9,433 bases of DNA from Bacillota bacterium (GTDB lineage: Bacteria > Bacillota > Clostridia > DSM-8532): the NCBI GenBank assembly GCA_023426765.1, contig JAEZBW010000384.1:1-9433 (forward strand), written 5' to 3'. Positions 1-6,899 of this stretch are shown here, piece by piece. The translations under genes and the position numbers were made by a program. Position 1 is the first letter of the stretch. Every line of letters begins with the position of its first letter. A model generated the notes under the pieces. It did no database searches. It was not told where the DNA came from and saw nothing but the letters and a program-made list of their open reading frames with translations.

Positions 1-251
1 AATACCGTACCTTGATTGAGCGTCACATTGCCGGAGTTTCTGAAACTGATTTCGTCAGAGATGTCCTTTTTTTCGCCTCCTACAATAGCCGTCGCTTTAA
101 TCCCGGTTCGGTCAAATCCCTCGCCAACCGTATATTCGGTCTTTGCGGGGTATGACAGTATGGTCACATTTTCCGCCGCCAGCACAGTTGTCGGCAGTAG
201 GGTAAGCGCTATGCACAGAGTGAGCAGAATGCCCATTAATCGTTTTTTCAT
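1..251 (-). CDS. Secreted protein with bacterial Ig-like (Big_3-type) domain, N-terminal part only
   Basis: This gene starts at 251 on the minus strand and runs off the left edge, so only about 83 residues are visible. The ATG follows an AAGGAGG ribosome site at a normal distance. Residues 1-25 form a clear Sec signal peptide: a positive MKKR start, a hydrophobic core (GILLTLCIALTLLPTTV) and a likely cut at VLA|AEN. The mature part opens with YPAKTEYTVGEGFDRTGIKA, which matches the usual pattern of group-3 bacterial Ig-like repeats (P-x-K-x-x-Y-x-V-G-E-x-F-D-x-x-G). Such repeats are stalk or adhesion modules in surface proteins and extracellular enzymes of Firmicutes. The catalytic or anchoring part, if any, lies outside the window, so the overall function cannot be stated. 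A long dyad lies between the ribosome site and any promoter (see 273-308). Confidence 0.8.
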   Translation of the reverse strand, partial: MKKRLMGILLTLCIALTLLPTTVLAAENVTILSYPAKTEYTVGEGFDRTGIKATAIVGGEKKDISDEISFRNSGNVTLNQGTV

Positions 252-272
252 AATCGTGTTCCTCCTTTTCAT

Positions 273-308
273 ATTGAACGAAATAACGTTTATTGTTCCA
301 CGTTCAAT
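273..308 (-). promoter_or_regulatory. Long dyad in the 5' leader of the Ig-like protein gene
   Basis: ATTGAACG (273-280) and CGTTCAAT (301-308) are perfect 8-base inverted arms. Inside them lies a second perfect stem, AATAA (282-286) and TTATT (290-294), around a CGT loop. The structure ends only five bases from the AAGGAGG site, so it could be a DNA operator or an RNA hairpin that controls translation or mRNA stability. The arms are seen directly; the regulatory role is inferred. I found no convincing sigma-A promoter upstream of it. Confidence 0.4.
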
Positions 309-888
309 CTATCAGGAATCTCTCCAATAAAACCGTCCGCTGCATGAAACATAATTTTTTCGACATGAACCATGATTTTGAAAAAAATCTCTCTCCTGTC
401 TTTTTTCTTTTAGATTTAGAAAAACACAATATTACACGAAAATAGGTGGGCGGTCAAAGTAAATGCAACCTTTGACAGAGTAAACAGGACGGAGTAGTAG
501 TTAGTTATTCCAAAACCTCAAGAAATATAGCAGAGATGTGGTAATAAATACTAAATCCCTTAGTAGTTGGTCAATAATATGTATATGATGTTCCCGTTAA
601 GCTCTCTTAAATCGAGAGGTTGCCCTTGTAGGTTCACCATGAGCACTTCCATAGCCCATGGAAAAAACAGACCATCCTGAGTAAACAGCCATTTATTCAA
701 GCTTATGATAAACGGTATTATTCAAGGTATTATCGTATATATGCGACGATAAAACGAAAGCACTTCATTGTTACAACCATATCCATAGATAAGTAAAGAC
801 CTCGTTTGGCACCACATATAGGCACCAGCAGAGCGTAAATGCACCGCTCGGCTTCAAGAGTCCTTGATATAAGATGCTTTCAGAGCAT
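309..888. other. Long spacer without a recognisable gene; possible decayed element
   Basis: No open frame here has a start codon, a ribosome site and a recognisable product. Two stop-free minus-strand stretches (732-879, 49 codons; 563-721, 53 codons) lack starts and resemble no family I know, and lengths like these arise by chance. Visible structure: a hairpin GTCAAAG (453-459)/CTTTGAC (470-476), a hairpin CTCTC/GAGAG near 602-618, a hairpin TTATCGT (730-736)/ACGATAA (746-752), and the 8-base direct repeat GGTATTAT, seen twice near 714-733. None has a T-run that would make it a terminator. A decayed insertion element would fit but is not shown. Confidence 0.4.
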
Positions 889-935
889 AAAAAAACGATA
901 CCGCAGAAAGATATATTGTATCAATCTACGGTATC
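889..935 (-). terminator. Rho-independent terminator of tRNA-Pro
   Basis: On the minus strand, just past the tRNA 3' end, GATACCG pairs with CGGTATC (arms at 929-935 and 897-903). The stem continues with three more pairs (TCT/AGA) after one mismatch, and the downstream arm is followed by a single G and then seven T residues (895-889). The loop is long at about 17-25 bases, but the position directly behind a tRNA and the T-run make the call sound. Confidence 0.75.
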
Positions 936-940
936 AGTTA

Positions 941-1017
<77 letters not shown>

Positions 1018-1032
1018 AAGGCGACAGTTAGT

Positions 1033-1061
1033 ATTATAAAGCATAATTGAAAAAATCACAA
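1033..1061 (-). promoter_or_regulatory. Sigma-A promoter of tRNA-Pro
   Basis: On the minus strand a perfect -10 TATAAT (1038-1033) lies 17 bases downstream of TTGTGA (1061-1056), which matches four of six -35 bases. Transcription would start roughly ten bases before the tRNA 5' end, a normal short leader for RNase P processing. Confidence 0.75.
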
Positions 1062-1065
1062 GAGC

Positions 1066-1093
1066 TTTTCAAGAAAAAGTTTGTTACCATAAT
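1066..1093 (+). promoter_or_regulatory. Candidate promoter of the PFOR gene
   Basis: TTTTCA (1066-1071; 4 of 6) and CATAAT (1088-1093; 5 of 6) are separated by 16 bases on the plus strand. They would give a leader of about 200 bases before the PFOR start. The element sits back to back with the tRNA promoter, its -35 only four bases from the tRNA -35. The match is moderate and other sites in 1060-1290 are possible. Confidence 0.35.
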
Positions 1094-1171
1094 GAGCTGT
1101 ATACAGAATTTTGATGACTAAAACCGTTGGCTCAAGTGCAATATATACCATGTATGAAAAACTGTTTACCT

Positions 1172-1220
1172 CACTGTGTGGGCTGAATACTGCTTTTATG
1201 GCCGGGAGTACGTCACAGTG
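1172..1220 (+). promoter_or_regulatory. Dyad in the PFOR leader
   Basis: CACTGTG (1172-1178) and CACAGTG (1214-1220) are perfect 7-base inverted arms 35 bases apart in the untranslated stretch before PFOR. The interior holds a weaker GGC/GCC pair. If transcribed, they would form the base of a hairpin about 80 bases before the start codon. There is no T-run, so it is not a plain terminator. A regulatory role is only an inference. Confidence 0.25.
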
Positions 1221-1301
1221 CACATTTATTCGCAAAAATACCAAAATACTGCGGCAACAGTTGATAAGGAAGGCAAAAGGAAACTTAAGAGGAGGATAAG
1301 A

Positions 1302-4300
1302 ATGGCGAAACAAATGAAAACCATGGACGGAAACGCGGCTGCAGCGTATGCATCCTATCTTTTCACCGAGGTAGCCGGTATTTTTCCGATAACCCCTTCT
1401 TCACCGATGGCCGAACAGGTGGATGAATGGTCGGCCAATGGGAAGAAGAATATGTTTGAACAGAGCGTAAAAGTGATAGAAATGCAGTCGGAAGCGGGAG
1501 CGGCCGGAGTGGTTCACGGTTCTCTGGCCGCCGGAGCGCTCACCACAACCTATACCGCTTCCCAGGGACTGCTGTTAATGATTCCGAACATGTATAAGAT
1601 TGCCGGAGAGCTTCTGCCGGGGGTACTGCACGTATCCGCGAGGGCGATTGCCGCTCACGCCCTGTCCATATTCGGGGATCATCAGGATGTGATGGCCTGC
1701 CGCCAAACCGGCTTTGCCCTTCTGGCTTCATCTAATGTGCAGGAGGCGATGGATCTTGGAGCAACATCTCATCTTTGTGCGATAAAGTCCAAAGTGCCGT
1801 TCCTGCATTTCTTTGACGGCTTCAGAACCTCTCACGAGCAGCAGAAAATTGAAGTATTGGATTATGAAGAACTGAAAAAATTGGTGGATTACCAGGCGAT
1901 AGCAGAGTTCAGAGACAGATCGCTGAACCCGGGTCGTCCGGTGGTGCGGGGGACGGCACAGAATCCCGACATCTACTTCCAGGGGCGAGAGGTTTCCAAT
2001 CCTTTTTATGATGCGGTTCCTGGTATTGTCCATGATTATATGCAGCAAATCAACAAGCTGGCGGGCCGCGATTATCAGCTCTTTAATTATTATGGCGCTC
2101 AGGATGCAGAATATGTCATTGTTGCTATGGGCTCTGCCTGCGACTGCATCGATGAAGTTGTGGATTACCTGAATGCAAAGGGGGAGAAGGTCGGATCCAT
2201 TCGAGTGCATTTATACAGACCTTTCTCTCATGACTACTTTTTAAAGGTTCTGCCGAAAACCGTTAAAAAAATTGCGGTTCTCGACAGGACGAAGGAACCG
2301 GGAGCCATGGGTGAACCGTTGTATCTGGATATAGTTAATCTGTTTTACCGGGAAAGCAATCAGCCTGTTATTGTTGGCGGACGGTATGGATTGGGTTCGA
2401 AGGATACACGTCCTTCCCAAATCCTGGCGGTCTACAACAACCTGAAAAAGGATCATCCTAAAAACCGATTCACGATTGGCATCATCGATGACGTGACAAA
2501 TACCTCGCTGGAAGAAGAAGAAATGATCAATACGACACCGGAAGGAACTATCAGCTGCAAGTTCTGGGGACTGGGATCAGACGGGACTGTAGGAGCAAAC
2601 AAGTCCGCCGTCAAGATAATCGGTGACAAGACAAACCTGTATGCGCAGGCATATTTCTCATATGACAGCAAAAAGTCGGGAGGGTCAACCATCTCACACC
2701 TGAGGTTCGGCCCGAAACCCATCCGATCGCCGTACCTTGTTTACAATGCAGACTACATCGCCTGCCACAACCCCTCCTTTGTCCATCATTTTGACCTTCT
2801 GAAGGGCTTGAAAAAAAAGGGAACCTTCGTCCTGAACTGCCTTTGGAGCAGGGAAGAGCTGGAGGATAAGCTGCCGTCCTCAATAAAAAGGTTTATTGCG
2901 CAAAACGAGATAGACTTCTATATCATCAATGCCATCCACCTTGCCAGAGAGACCGGCATGGGAAATCGCATCAACATGATCATGCAGACCGTGTTCTTCA
3001 AGCTGGCAAAAATTATACCCGTGGAAGATGCCATCGCATACCTGAAGGAATCGGTGGAGAAAAGCTATGGCAAAAAGGGCCAGAAGGTCGTAGACATGAA
3101 CAAGGCTGCCATCGACCGGGCGCTGGAAGCCCTTGTGAAGGTAGAACCGCCTGAAGCCTGGAAGAACGTTAAGGACGAGGAAATGCCCATCAAGGATGAG
3201 CCGGAGTTTGTGAAGAGGATTCAAAGGCCGATGGCCCGGCATGAAGGAGATGAACTGCCTGTCAGCGCTTTTGTCGGCATGGAGGATGGAAAGTTCCCCG
3301 TTGGCACAACCAAGTTTGAAAAGCGGGGGATCGCCATTGTCATTCCGGAATGGCAGATTGATAAATGCATCCAGTGCAATCAATGTTCTTATGTGTGCCC
3401 CCACGCGGTCATCCGCCCAATCCTTCTGGATGAAACCGAAGCGAAGCGAGCCCCGGATACGTTTAAAACACTTAAGGCCAAGGGAAAAGGTCTGGAGCAA
3501 TACCAGTACCGCATTCAGATCAGCCCGATGGACTGTACAGGCTGCAGCAATTGCGCCGATGTCTGTCCTGCACCCGGAAAAGCGCTGATCATGAAGGATG
3601 CAGAAGTGGAAATCGAGATGGAATCGGAGAACTGGGAATTCAGCCAGACAGTCTCTGAAAAAGAGGTTGCCGACCCGATGACCCTAAAGGGAAGCCAGTT
3701 TATTCGTCCATTGTTTGAATTCAACGGAGCCTGCCCGGGCTGCGGAGAAACACCTTATGTGAGGCTTGCGACGCAGCTTTTCGGAGATCGCATGGTCATA
3801 GCCAATGCGACAGGCTGTTCTTCGATATATGGCGCCAGCGCACCCTCGGTTCCGTATACCACCAATGCCTTTGGCAGAGGCCCGGCATGGGGGAATTCGC
3901 TGTTTGAAGACAATGCCGAATTTGGTTACGGGATATACCTGGGAGCAAAACAAATCAGGGAAAGAATAGCGGATTTGATGCAGGAAGCCCTGAAGACCGG
4001 GCTTTCGGAAAAAGCCAGAGAAGCTTTCCAAAGCTGGCTTGACAATGTTAACAATGGTGAAAAGTCCAAAGAAACCTCTGCTAAAGTCATGGAAGTACTG
4101 CGTGAGCAACCGGAAAATCCTTTGTTTAAAGAGATTCTGGGTCGGAAGGACTATTTAATCAAGCAGTCCCAATGGATTATCGGCGGAGACGGATGGGCGT
4201 ACGATATCGGCTTCGGCGGTTTGGATCAGGTGATCGCCATGGGGGATGATGTGAACATCCTGGTACTGGATACCGAAGTATATTCGAATACAGGAGGCCA

Positions 4301-4820
4301 GTCTTCAAAGTCCACGCCAACCGCTGCTGTTGCGAAATTTGCCGCCGCCGGCAAGAAGATTCGGAAAAAGGATCTCGGTATGATGGCGATGAGCTATGGT
4401 TATGTTTACGTCGCACAAATTGCGATGGGCGCCAACATGAACCAGACCGTGAAGGCTTTCAGCGAAGCCGAAAGCTATCCGGGGCCTTCCCTGATCATCG
4501 CCTATTCACCCTGTGTAAATCATGGGATTAAAAGCGGCATGGGAACCTCCATCATGGAAGAGAAAAGAGCCGTCGAAGCCGGGTACTGGCATTTATACCG
4601 GTATAACCCGCTTCTTCGGGAGCAGGGGAAAAATCCGTTTAACCTGGATTCCAAGGAACCGTCAAAGGATTTTAAGGAGTTCCTGCGCAATGAGGTTCGT
4701 TATTCTCAGCTGGCCACCCTTTTCCCGGATATTGCAGAAGAGATGTACACCTCGGCGGAAAAGCATGCCAGGGAGAGATATGAATCCTATAAGCGGATGG
4801 CCGAAATGCAGTATCAATGA
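1302..4820 (+). CDS. nifJ: Pyruvate:ferredoxin (flavodoxin) oxidoreductase, full length
   Basis: PFOR converts pyruvate, CoA and oxidised ferredoxin to acetyl-CoA, CO2 and reduced ferredoxin in the cytoplasm, the central energy step of clostridial fermentation. The 1172-residue single-chain form is the usual length. ATG 1302 is chosen because AGGAGG (1290-1295) lies six bases before it and homology starts there; the open frame reaches further upstream without support. Visible features: pyruvate-site residues T31 (in ITPSSPM), E64 and R114; a transketolase-C and gamma region to about residue 630; an EKR-type linker; two ferredoxin clusters, C689/692/695/699 and C745/748/751/755; the proximal cluster C811/C814, C839 and C1071; and the TPP-Mg site GDGWA (962-966) with T991, V993 and N996. 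From memory, this numbering nearly coincides with that of the Desulfovibrio africanus enzyme. No key residue is missing. The gene stands alone. Confidence 0.98.
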   Translation: MAKQMKTMDGNAAAAYASYLFTEVAGIFPITPSSPMAEQVDEWSANGKKNMFEQSVKVIEMQSEAGAAGVVHGSLAAGALTTTYTASQGLLLMIPNMYKIAGELLPGVLHVSARAIAAHALSIFGDHQDVMACRQTGFALLASSNVQEAMDLGATSHLCAIKSKVPFLHFFDGFRTSHEQQKIEVLDYEELKKLVDYQAIAEFRDRSLNPGRPVVRGTAQNPDIYFQGREVSNPFYDAVPGIVHDYMQQINKLAGRDYQLFNYYGAQDAEYVIVAMGSACDCIDEVVDYLNAKGEKVGSIRVHLYRPFSHDYFLKVLPKTVKKIAVLDRTKEPGAMGEPLYLDIVNLFYRESNQPVIVGGRYGLGSKDTRPSQILAVYNNLKKDHPKNRFTIGIIDDVTNTSLEEEEMINTTPEGTISCKFWGLGSDGTVGANKSAVKIIGDKTNLYAQAYFSYDSKKSGGSTISHLRFGPKPIRSPYLVYNADYIACHNPSFVHHFDLLKGLKKKGTFVLNCLWSREELEDKLPSSIKRFIAQNEIDFYIINAIHLARETGMGNRINMIMQTVFFKLAKIIPVEDAIAYLKESVEKSYGKKGQKVVDMNKAAIDRALEALVKVEPPEAWKNVKDEEMPIKDEPEFVKRIQRPMARHEGDELPVSAFVGMEDGKFPVGTTKFEKRGIAIVIPEWQIDKCIQCNQCSYVCPHAVIRPILLDETEAKRAPDTFKTLKAKGKGLEQYQYRIQISPMDCTGCSNCADVCPAPGKALIMKDAEVEIEMESENWEFSQTVSEKEVADPMTLKGSQFIRPLFEFNGACPGCGETPYVRLATQLFGDRMVIANATGCSSIYGASAPSVPYTTNAFGRGPAWGNSLFEDNAEFGYGIYLGAKQIRERIADLMQEALKTGLSEKAREAFQSWLDNVNNGEKSKETSAKVMEVLREQPENPLFKEILGRKDYLIKQSQWIIGGDGWAYDIGFGGLDQVIAMGDDVNILVLDTEVYSNTGGQSSKSTPTAAVAKFAAAGKKIRKKDLGMMAMSYGYVYVAQIAMGANMNQTVKAFSEAESYPGPSLIIAYSPCVNHGIKSGMGTSIMEEKRAVEAGYWHLYRYNPLLREQGKNPFNLDSKEPSKDFKEFLRNEVRYSQLATLFPDIAEEMYTSAEKHARERYESYKRMAEMQYQ

Positions 4821-4880
4821 GGGAAATGATTTAAGCTGTTATGACATGGCGGTGTGATGAAAATTATCAAATCAATCATT

Positions 4881-4905
4881 AAGGACTTCCTGTGGGAAGT
4901 CCTTT
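4881..4905 (+). terminator. Hairpin terminator behind PFOR
   Basis: AAGGACTTCC (4881-4890) and GGAAGTCCTT (4895-4904) form a perfect 10-bp stem with a TGTG loop, 60 bases past the PFOR stop. The following T-run is short (TTT, then AAAC), so termination may be imperfect or the hairpin may mainly protect the mRNA 3' end. It lies next to the minus-strand terminator of the facing gene. Confidence 0.6.
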
Positions 4906-4910
4906 AAACA

Positions 4911-4944
4911 TGAAAACGGCGTCATACCTGGAAGGTAAGACGCC
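4911..4944 (-). terminator. Hairpin terminator of the DUF3787 gene
   Basis: GGCGTC (4918-4923) pairs with GACGCC (4939-4944), and inside them, after one mismatch, TACC pairs with GGTA around a five-base loop. On the minus strand the stem is followed by GTTTTCATGTTT, a modest T-tract. It starts 21 bases past the stop of the minus-strand gene and faces the PFOR terminator. Confidence 0.55.
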
Positions 4945-4965
4945 ATTGCATAACCTGTGGGATGC

Positions 4966-5133
4966 TCACTTCTCGTTCATATCCACATATTCCTTTGAGT
5001 TCACCACACCGTCTTCCATCGGCACCAGAACCTTTGAGACCGGTTTGTTCTTTTTTGTGTTCGCCCATGATGCGGTATCGTGCCGCTCAATGGGTTTTTG
5101 CTGAAATGTTTCTTTATTGTGATTCTCACTCAT
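4966..5133 (-). CDS. Small DUF3787-type protein, possible spore-surface protein
   Basis: This is a 55-residue acidic-basic protein without signal peptide or membrane segment. ATG 5133 is chosen because GGAGG (5145-5141) lies seven bases upstream; an in-frame ATG at 5166 would only add residues encoded through the ribosome site. The core HDTASWANTKKNKPVSKV followed by VPMEDGVVNSKEYVD fits the DUF3787 pattern that I recall from clostridia: an H-x-T-A-x-W-A motif, then P-x-S-x-V, then a P-x-x-x-x-V-x-x-A/S-K-x-W/Y-V-D tail. Members of this family have been named spore surface proteins, which I recall but cannot verify here. The gene is a single unit convergent with PFOR and has its own terminator. 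Its biochemical role is unknown. Confidence 0.8.
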   Translation of the reverse strand: MSENHNKETFQQKPIERHDTASWANTKKNKPVSKVLVPMEDGVVNSKEYVDMNEK

Positions 5134-5198
5134 GAAGGTACCTCCTGCACCCTGAACGGAAAGCATGCATGACTTCCCGTGTTAATCGGTGCTGATAC

Positions 5199-5228
5199 TA
5201 GTATTTTCTGAATGTTCGTTTTTTATCA
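5199..5228 (-). promoter_or_regulatory. Weak candidate sporulation-type promoter for the DUF3787 gene
   Basis: On the minus strand, AATACTA (5205-5199) resembles the sigma-F/sigma-G -10 element CATxxTA, with TGATA 18 bases upstream (5228-5224). The -10 overlaps the palindrome ATACTAGTAT (5195-5204). The -35 match is poor and no good sigma-A pair was found, so this remains a suggestion. Confidence 0.2.
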
Positions 5229-5281
5229 CACCAAACAAGAATCCTCACCTTCAAATCGTAAAACAGCAAAGAAGGGGAGGT

Positions 5282-5310
5282 TTAACAATTATACTGTTTA
5301 TTCATATTTT
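5282..5310 (+). promoter_or_regulatory. Candidate sigma-A promoter of the lipoprotein gene
   Basis: TTAACA (5282-5287; 5 of 6) and TATTTT (5305-5310; 4 of 6) are separated by exactly 17 bases. The start site would leave a leader of about 155 bases. It is the best pair in this spacer, but the -10 is not strong. Confidence 0.4.
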
Positions 5311-5474
5311 CGATAGGCAGTCATCTCCGGTTAAAAAATGTCCACCTCAGAAAAATGAAGCAATTGCCATGTATAAAAACAGATTAAATTAACATAATTA
5401 GCATCTCTGTTTTCAGGAAACAATAAGAGATATATTCATTTGAGAACGAAAACTGAAAACCAGGGGGATAGTAA

Positions 5475-6704
5475 ATGAACAAGAATGATTTCAATCGGTT
5501 TTTACTGATAAGCCTCTTTTTTAGTCTGATATTCGCAGCATGCGGTAAGGGCGGAGATAAGAATGCTCCCGTCCCATCGCCTGCTGAGTTGTCTGTATCG
5601 CCACAACCAACTGAACAACCTGCATCGGTGAAAAACCCGACGATTACGCCGACTCCAACACCAACGCCATCACCGGTGCCTGTGCCGACCCAGGCAGGTG
5701 CAAAAAAAGATGTAAAGGTAAAAGGCCTGTATTTGACGGGCTGGACAGCGGGAAGCCAGGAAAAGCTGGACAATTTCATCAGGCTGGCCGATGAAACCGA
5801 GCTGAACGCGTTTGTGATCGACATTAAGAATGATGACGGAATCGTCAGCTATGAATCCGGGGTTGAAGAGGTTACAAAAAATGGAGCCTTTGAAAGAAAG
5901 TATAACCCGGAAGCCCTGATTAAAAAGCTGCATGATAAGAATATTTATGTGATTGGACGTGTGGTTTGCTTCAGGGATCCGGCCTTTTCAAAAAAGAACC
6001 CAGACCGGGCTGTGAAGCATAAGGATGGCGGGTTGTGGAAGGAAGAGAAAAAGGACGCCGATATTACATGGCTGAATCCCTATGATAAAAGAAACTGGAA
6101 ATATGTGCTCGATATCGCCAGGGAGGCTGCAAGCAAAGGATTTGATGAAATTCAGTTTGATTATGTTCGTTTTCCATATGGGGACAGAAGCAAGATGGAT
6201 TTTGGTGCCGAAGGCTTTGTAAAACATGAGGTGATCAATGAGTTTCTGGCCCTTGCCCGGAAAGAGATGCCCAATGTGACCCTCTCGGCAGATATCTTCG
6301 GAATTGTTTGCGTCAGCCCGGAAGACCGGGAAGATATCGGCCAATACCTGGAACTTATCGGGAAAGACTTGGATTACATTTCTCCAATGACTTACCCGGC
6401 CCTTTATGCCAGAGGGCAGATTGTGAACGGTGTAAAGTTTCCCAACCCGGACCTGGAACCCTACGAGGTGGTTTATCAAACCCTCCTGATGGCGAAAAAG
6501 AGGTTATCTGGCGTGGAGGATTACCGGGCTGAGGTACGCCCCTTCATACAGGCTTTTTCGGCAAGCTGGCTTGCCAAGGGCAGCTGGCAAACCTATAGTG
6601 CAAAACAATATAAACAGCAGATTAAGGCTGTCATGGATGCAGGTTACGAACAATGGATTTTCTGGGACGCCAACAACCGTTATGATTTCTCAGCCTTTCA
6701 ATGA
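5475..6704 (+). CDS. Lipoprotein with DUF4015 putative glycoside hydrolase domain
   Basis: This 409-residue protein begins with a lipoprotein signal (residues 1-22, IFAAC with acylated C23), so it should be anchored to the outer face of the membrane. Residues 24-75 form a Pro/Thr/Ser-rich linker (TPTPTPTPSPVPVPT). Residues 82-405 match the DUF4015 group of (beta/alpha)8-barrel proteins related to glycoside hydrolases: GLYLTGWTAGS, NAFVIDIKNDDG (112-123), GFDEIQFDYVRFPYG (222-236), SADIFG (271-276), ISPMTYP (302-308) and a closing QWIFWDANN. Acidic residues D116, D229 and D273 are the likely active-site candidates by position in the barrel. Substrate is unknown; a cell-wall or extracellular polysaccharide is plausible. 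AGGGGG lies seven bases before the ATG. The gene has its own promoter region and is followed by a hairpin repeat array. Confidence 0.9.
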   Translation: MNKNDFNRFLLISLFFSLIFAACGKGGDKNAPVPSPAELSVSPQPTEQPASVKNPTITPTPTPTPSPVPVPTQAGAKKDVKVKGLYLTGWTAGSQEKLDNFIRLADETELNAFVIDIKNDDGIVSYESGVEEVTKNGAFERKYNPEALIKKLHDKNIYVIGRVVCFRDPAFSKKNPDRAVKHKDGGLWKEEKKDADITWLNPYDKRNWKYVLDIAREAASKGFDEIQFDYVRFPYGDRSKMDFGAEGFVKHEVINEFLALARKEMPNVTLSADIFGIVCVSPEDREDIGQYLELIGKDLDYISPMTYPALYARGQIVNGVKFPNPDLEPYEVVYQTLLMAKKRLSGVEDYRAEVRPFIQAFSASWLAKGSWQTYSAKQYKQQIKAVMDAGYEQWIFWDANNRYDFSAFQ

Positions 6705-6718
6705 CGGATAGGCGGTGT

Positions 6719-6767
6719 CCAGGTTCCCCGGCGGCTTAGATTACAGAAGATTAGCCGAGGAACCTGG
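6719..6767 (+). repeat. Inverted arm pairing with the first 51-bp repeat unit
   Basis: CCAGGTTCC (6719-6727) is the exact reverse complement of GGAACCTGG (6759-6767) inside the first repeat unit, and CGGCT (6732-6736) pairs with AGCCG (6753-6757). Together they give a 14-pair hairpin with a small internal loop, starting 14 bases past the lipoprotein stop. There is no T-run behind it, so it may be a 3'-end stabilising structure rather than a terminator. Confidence 0.7.
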
Positions 6768-6893
6768 GCCCCGCCCGTGGCTAAAATTAGTTTACAGAAG
6801 ATTAGCCGAGGAACCTGGGCCCTGCCCGTGGCTAAAATTAGTTTACAGAAGATTTGCCAGGGAACATGGGCCCCACCCATGGCTAATAAAGTT
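6741..6893 (+). repeat. Tandem repeat, three 51-bp units, each with an internal dyad
   Basis: Units start at 6741, 6792 and 6843, each with TTACAGAAGATT. The first two differ by one base, while the third carries about six changes in its core and a diverged end. Each unit holds TTAGCC or TTTGCC near its start and GGCTAA near its end as inverted arms, with GGGCCC in the centre. In unit 3 the changes create a perfect CATGGG (6865-6870)/CCCATG (6876-6881) stem. The whole unit is conserved, including what would be the spacer, so this is not CRISPR. The period is a multiple of three and both strands stay open across it, but there is no ribosome site or plausible protein. Confidence 0.9.
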
Positions 6894-6899
6894 TTTCTT
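6846..6899 (+). terminator. Possible terminator formed by the third repeat unit
   Basis: The third unit folds into CATGGG/CCCATG within outer arms TTTGCC and GGCTAA, and five to six bases later comes GTTTTTCTT (6891-6899). This is the only T-tract between the lipoprotein gene and the next promoter. The gap between stem and T-run makes the call uncertain. Confidence 0.3.

Larger units (their letters stand above)
5134..5474. other. Divergent spacer between DUF3787 gene and lipoprotein gene
   Basis: The spacer is AT-rich and holds the leaders and promoters of two divergent genes. A ribosome-site-like AAGGGGAGG lies near 5273-5281, but the frame behind it has only ATT as a possible start and its 34 codons resemble no family. 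No RNA gene or repeat was recognised. Confidence 0.5.

Noticed and set aside
1046..1096. Rex redox-repressor operator near the PFOR promoter
   Set aside because: Only half-site-like strings (TCACAA, TTGTTA) occur; no 18-base inverted site of the Rex type is present.
1111..1299. 62-codon frame before PFOR as a leader peptide gene
   Set aside because: It begins with TTG without a ribosome site, resembles no family, and its frame simply passes through the PFOR leader and ribosome site.
1176..1301. Longer PFOR N-terminus starting at 1176
   Set aside because: Homology and conserved numbering start at ATG 1302, which has a perfect AGGAGG at six bases; the upstream codons have no such support.
5189..5392. 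67-codon frame, or a shorter 34-codon product behind AAGGGGAGG
   Set aside because: The frame crosses the promoter region, the only start near the ribosome-like site is ATT, and the product resembles nothing known.
6741..6893. CRISPR array
   Set aside because: The entire 51-base unit is repeated, so there are no unique spacers.
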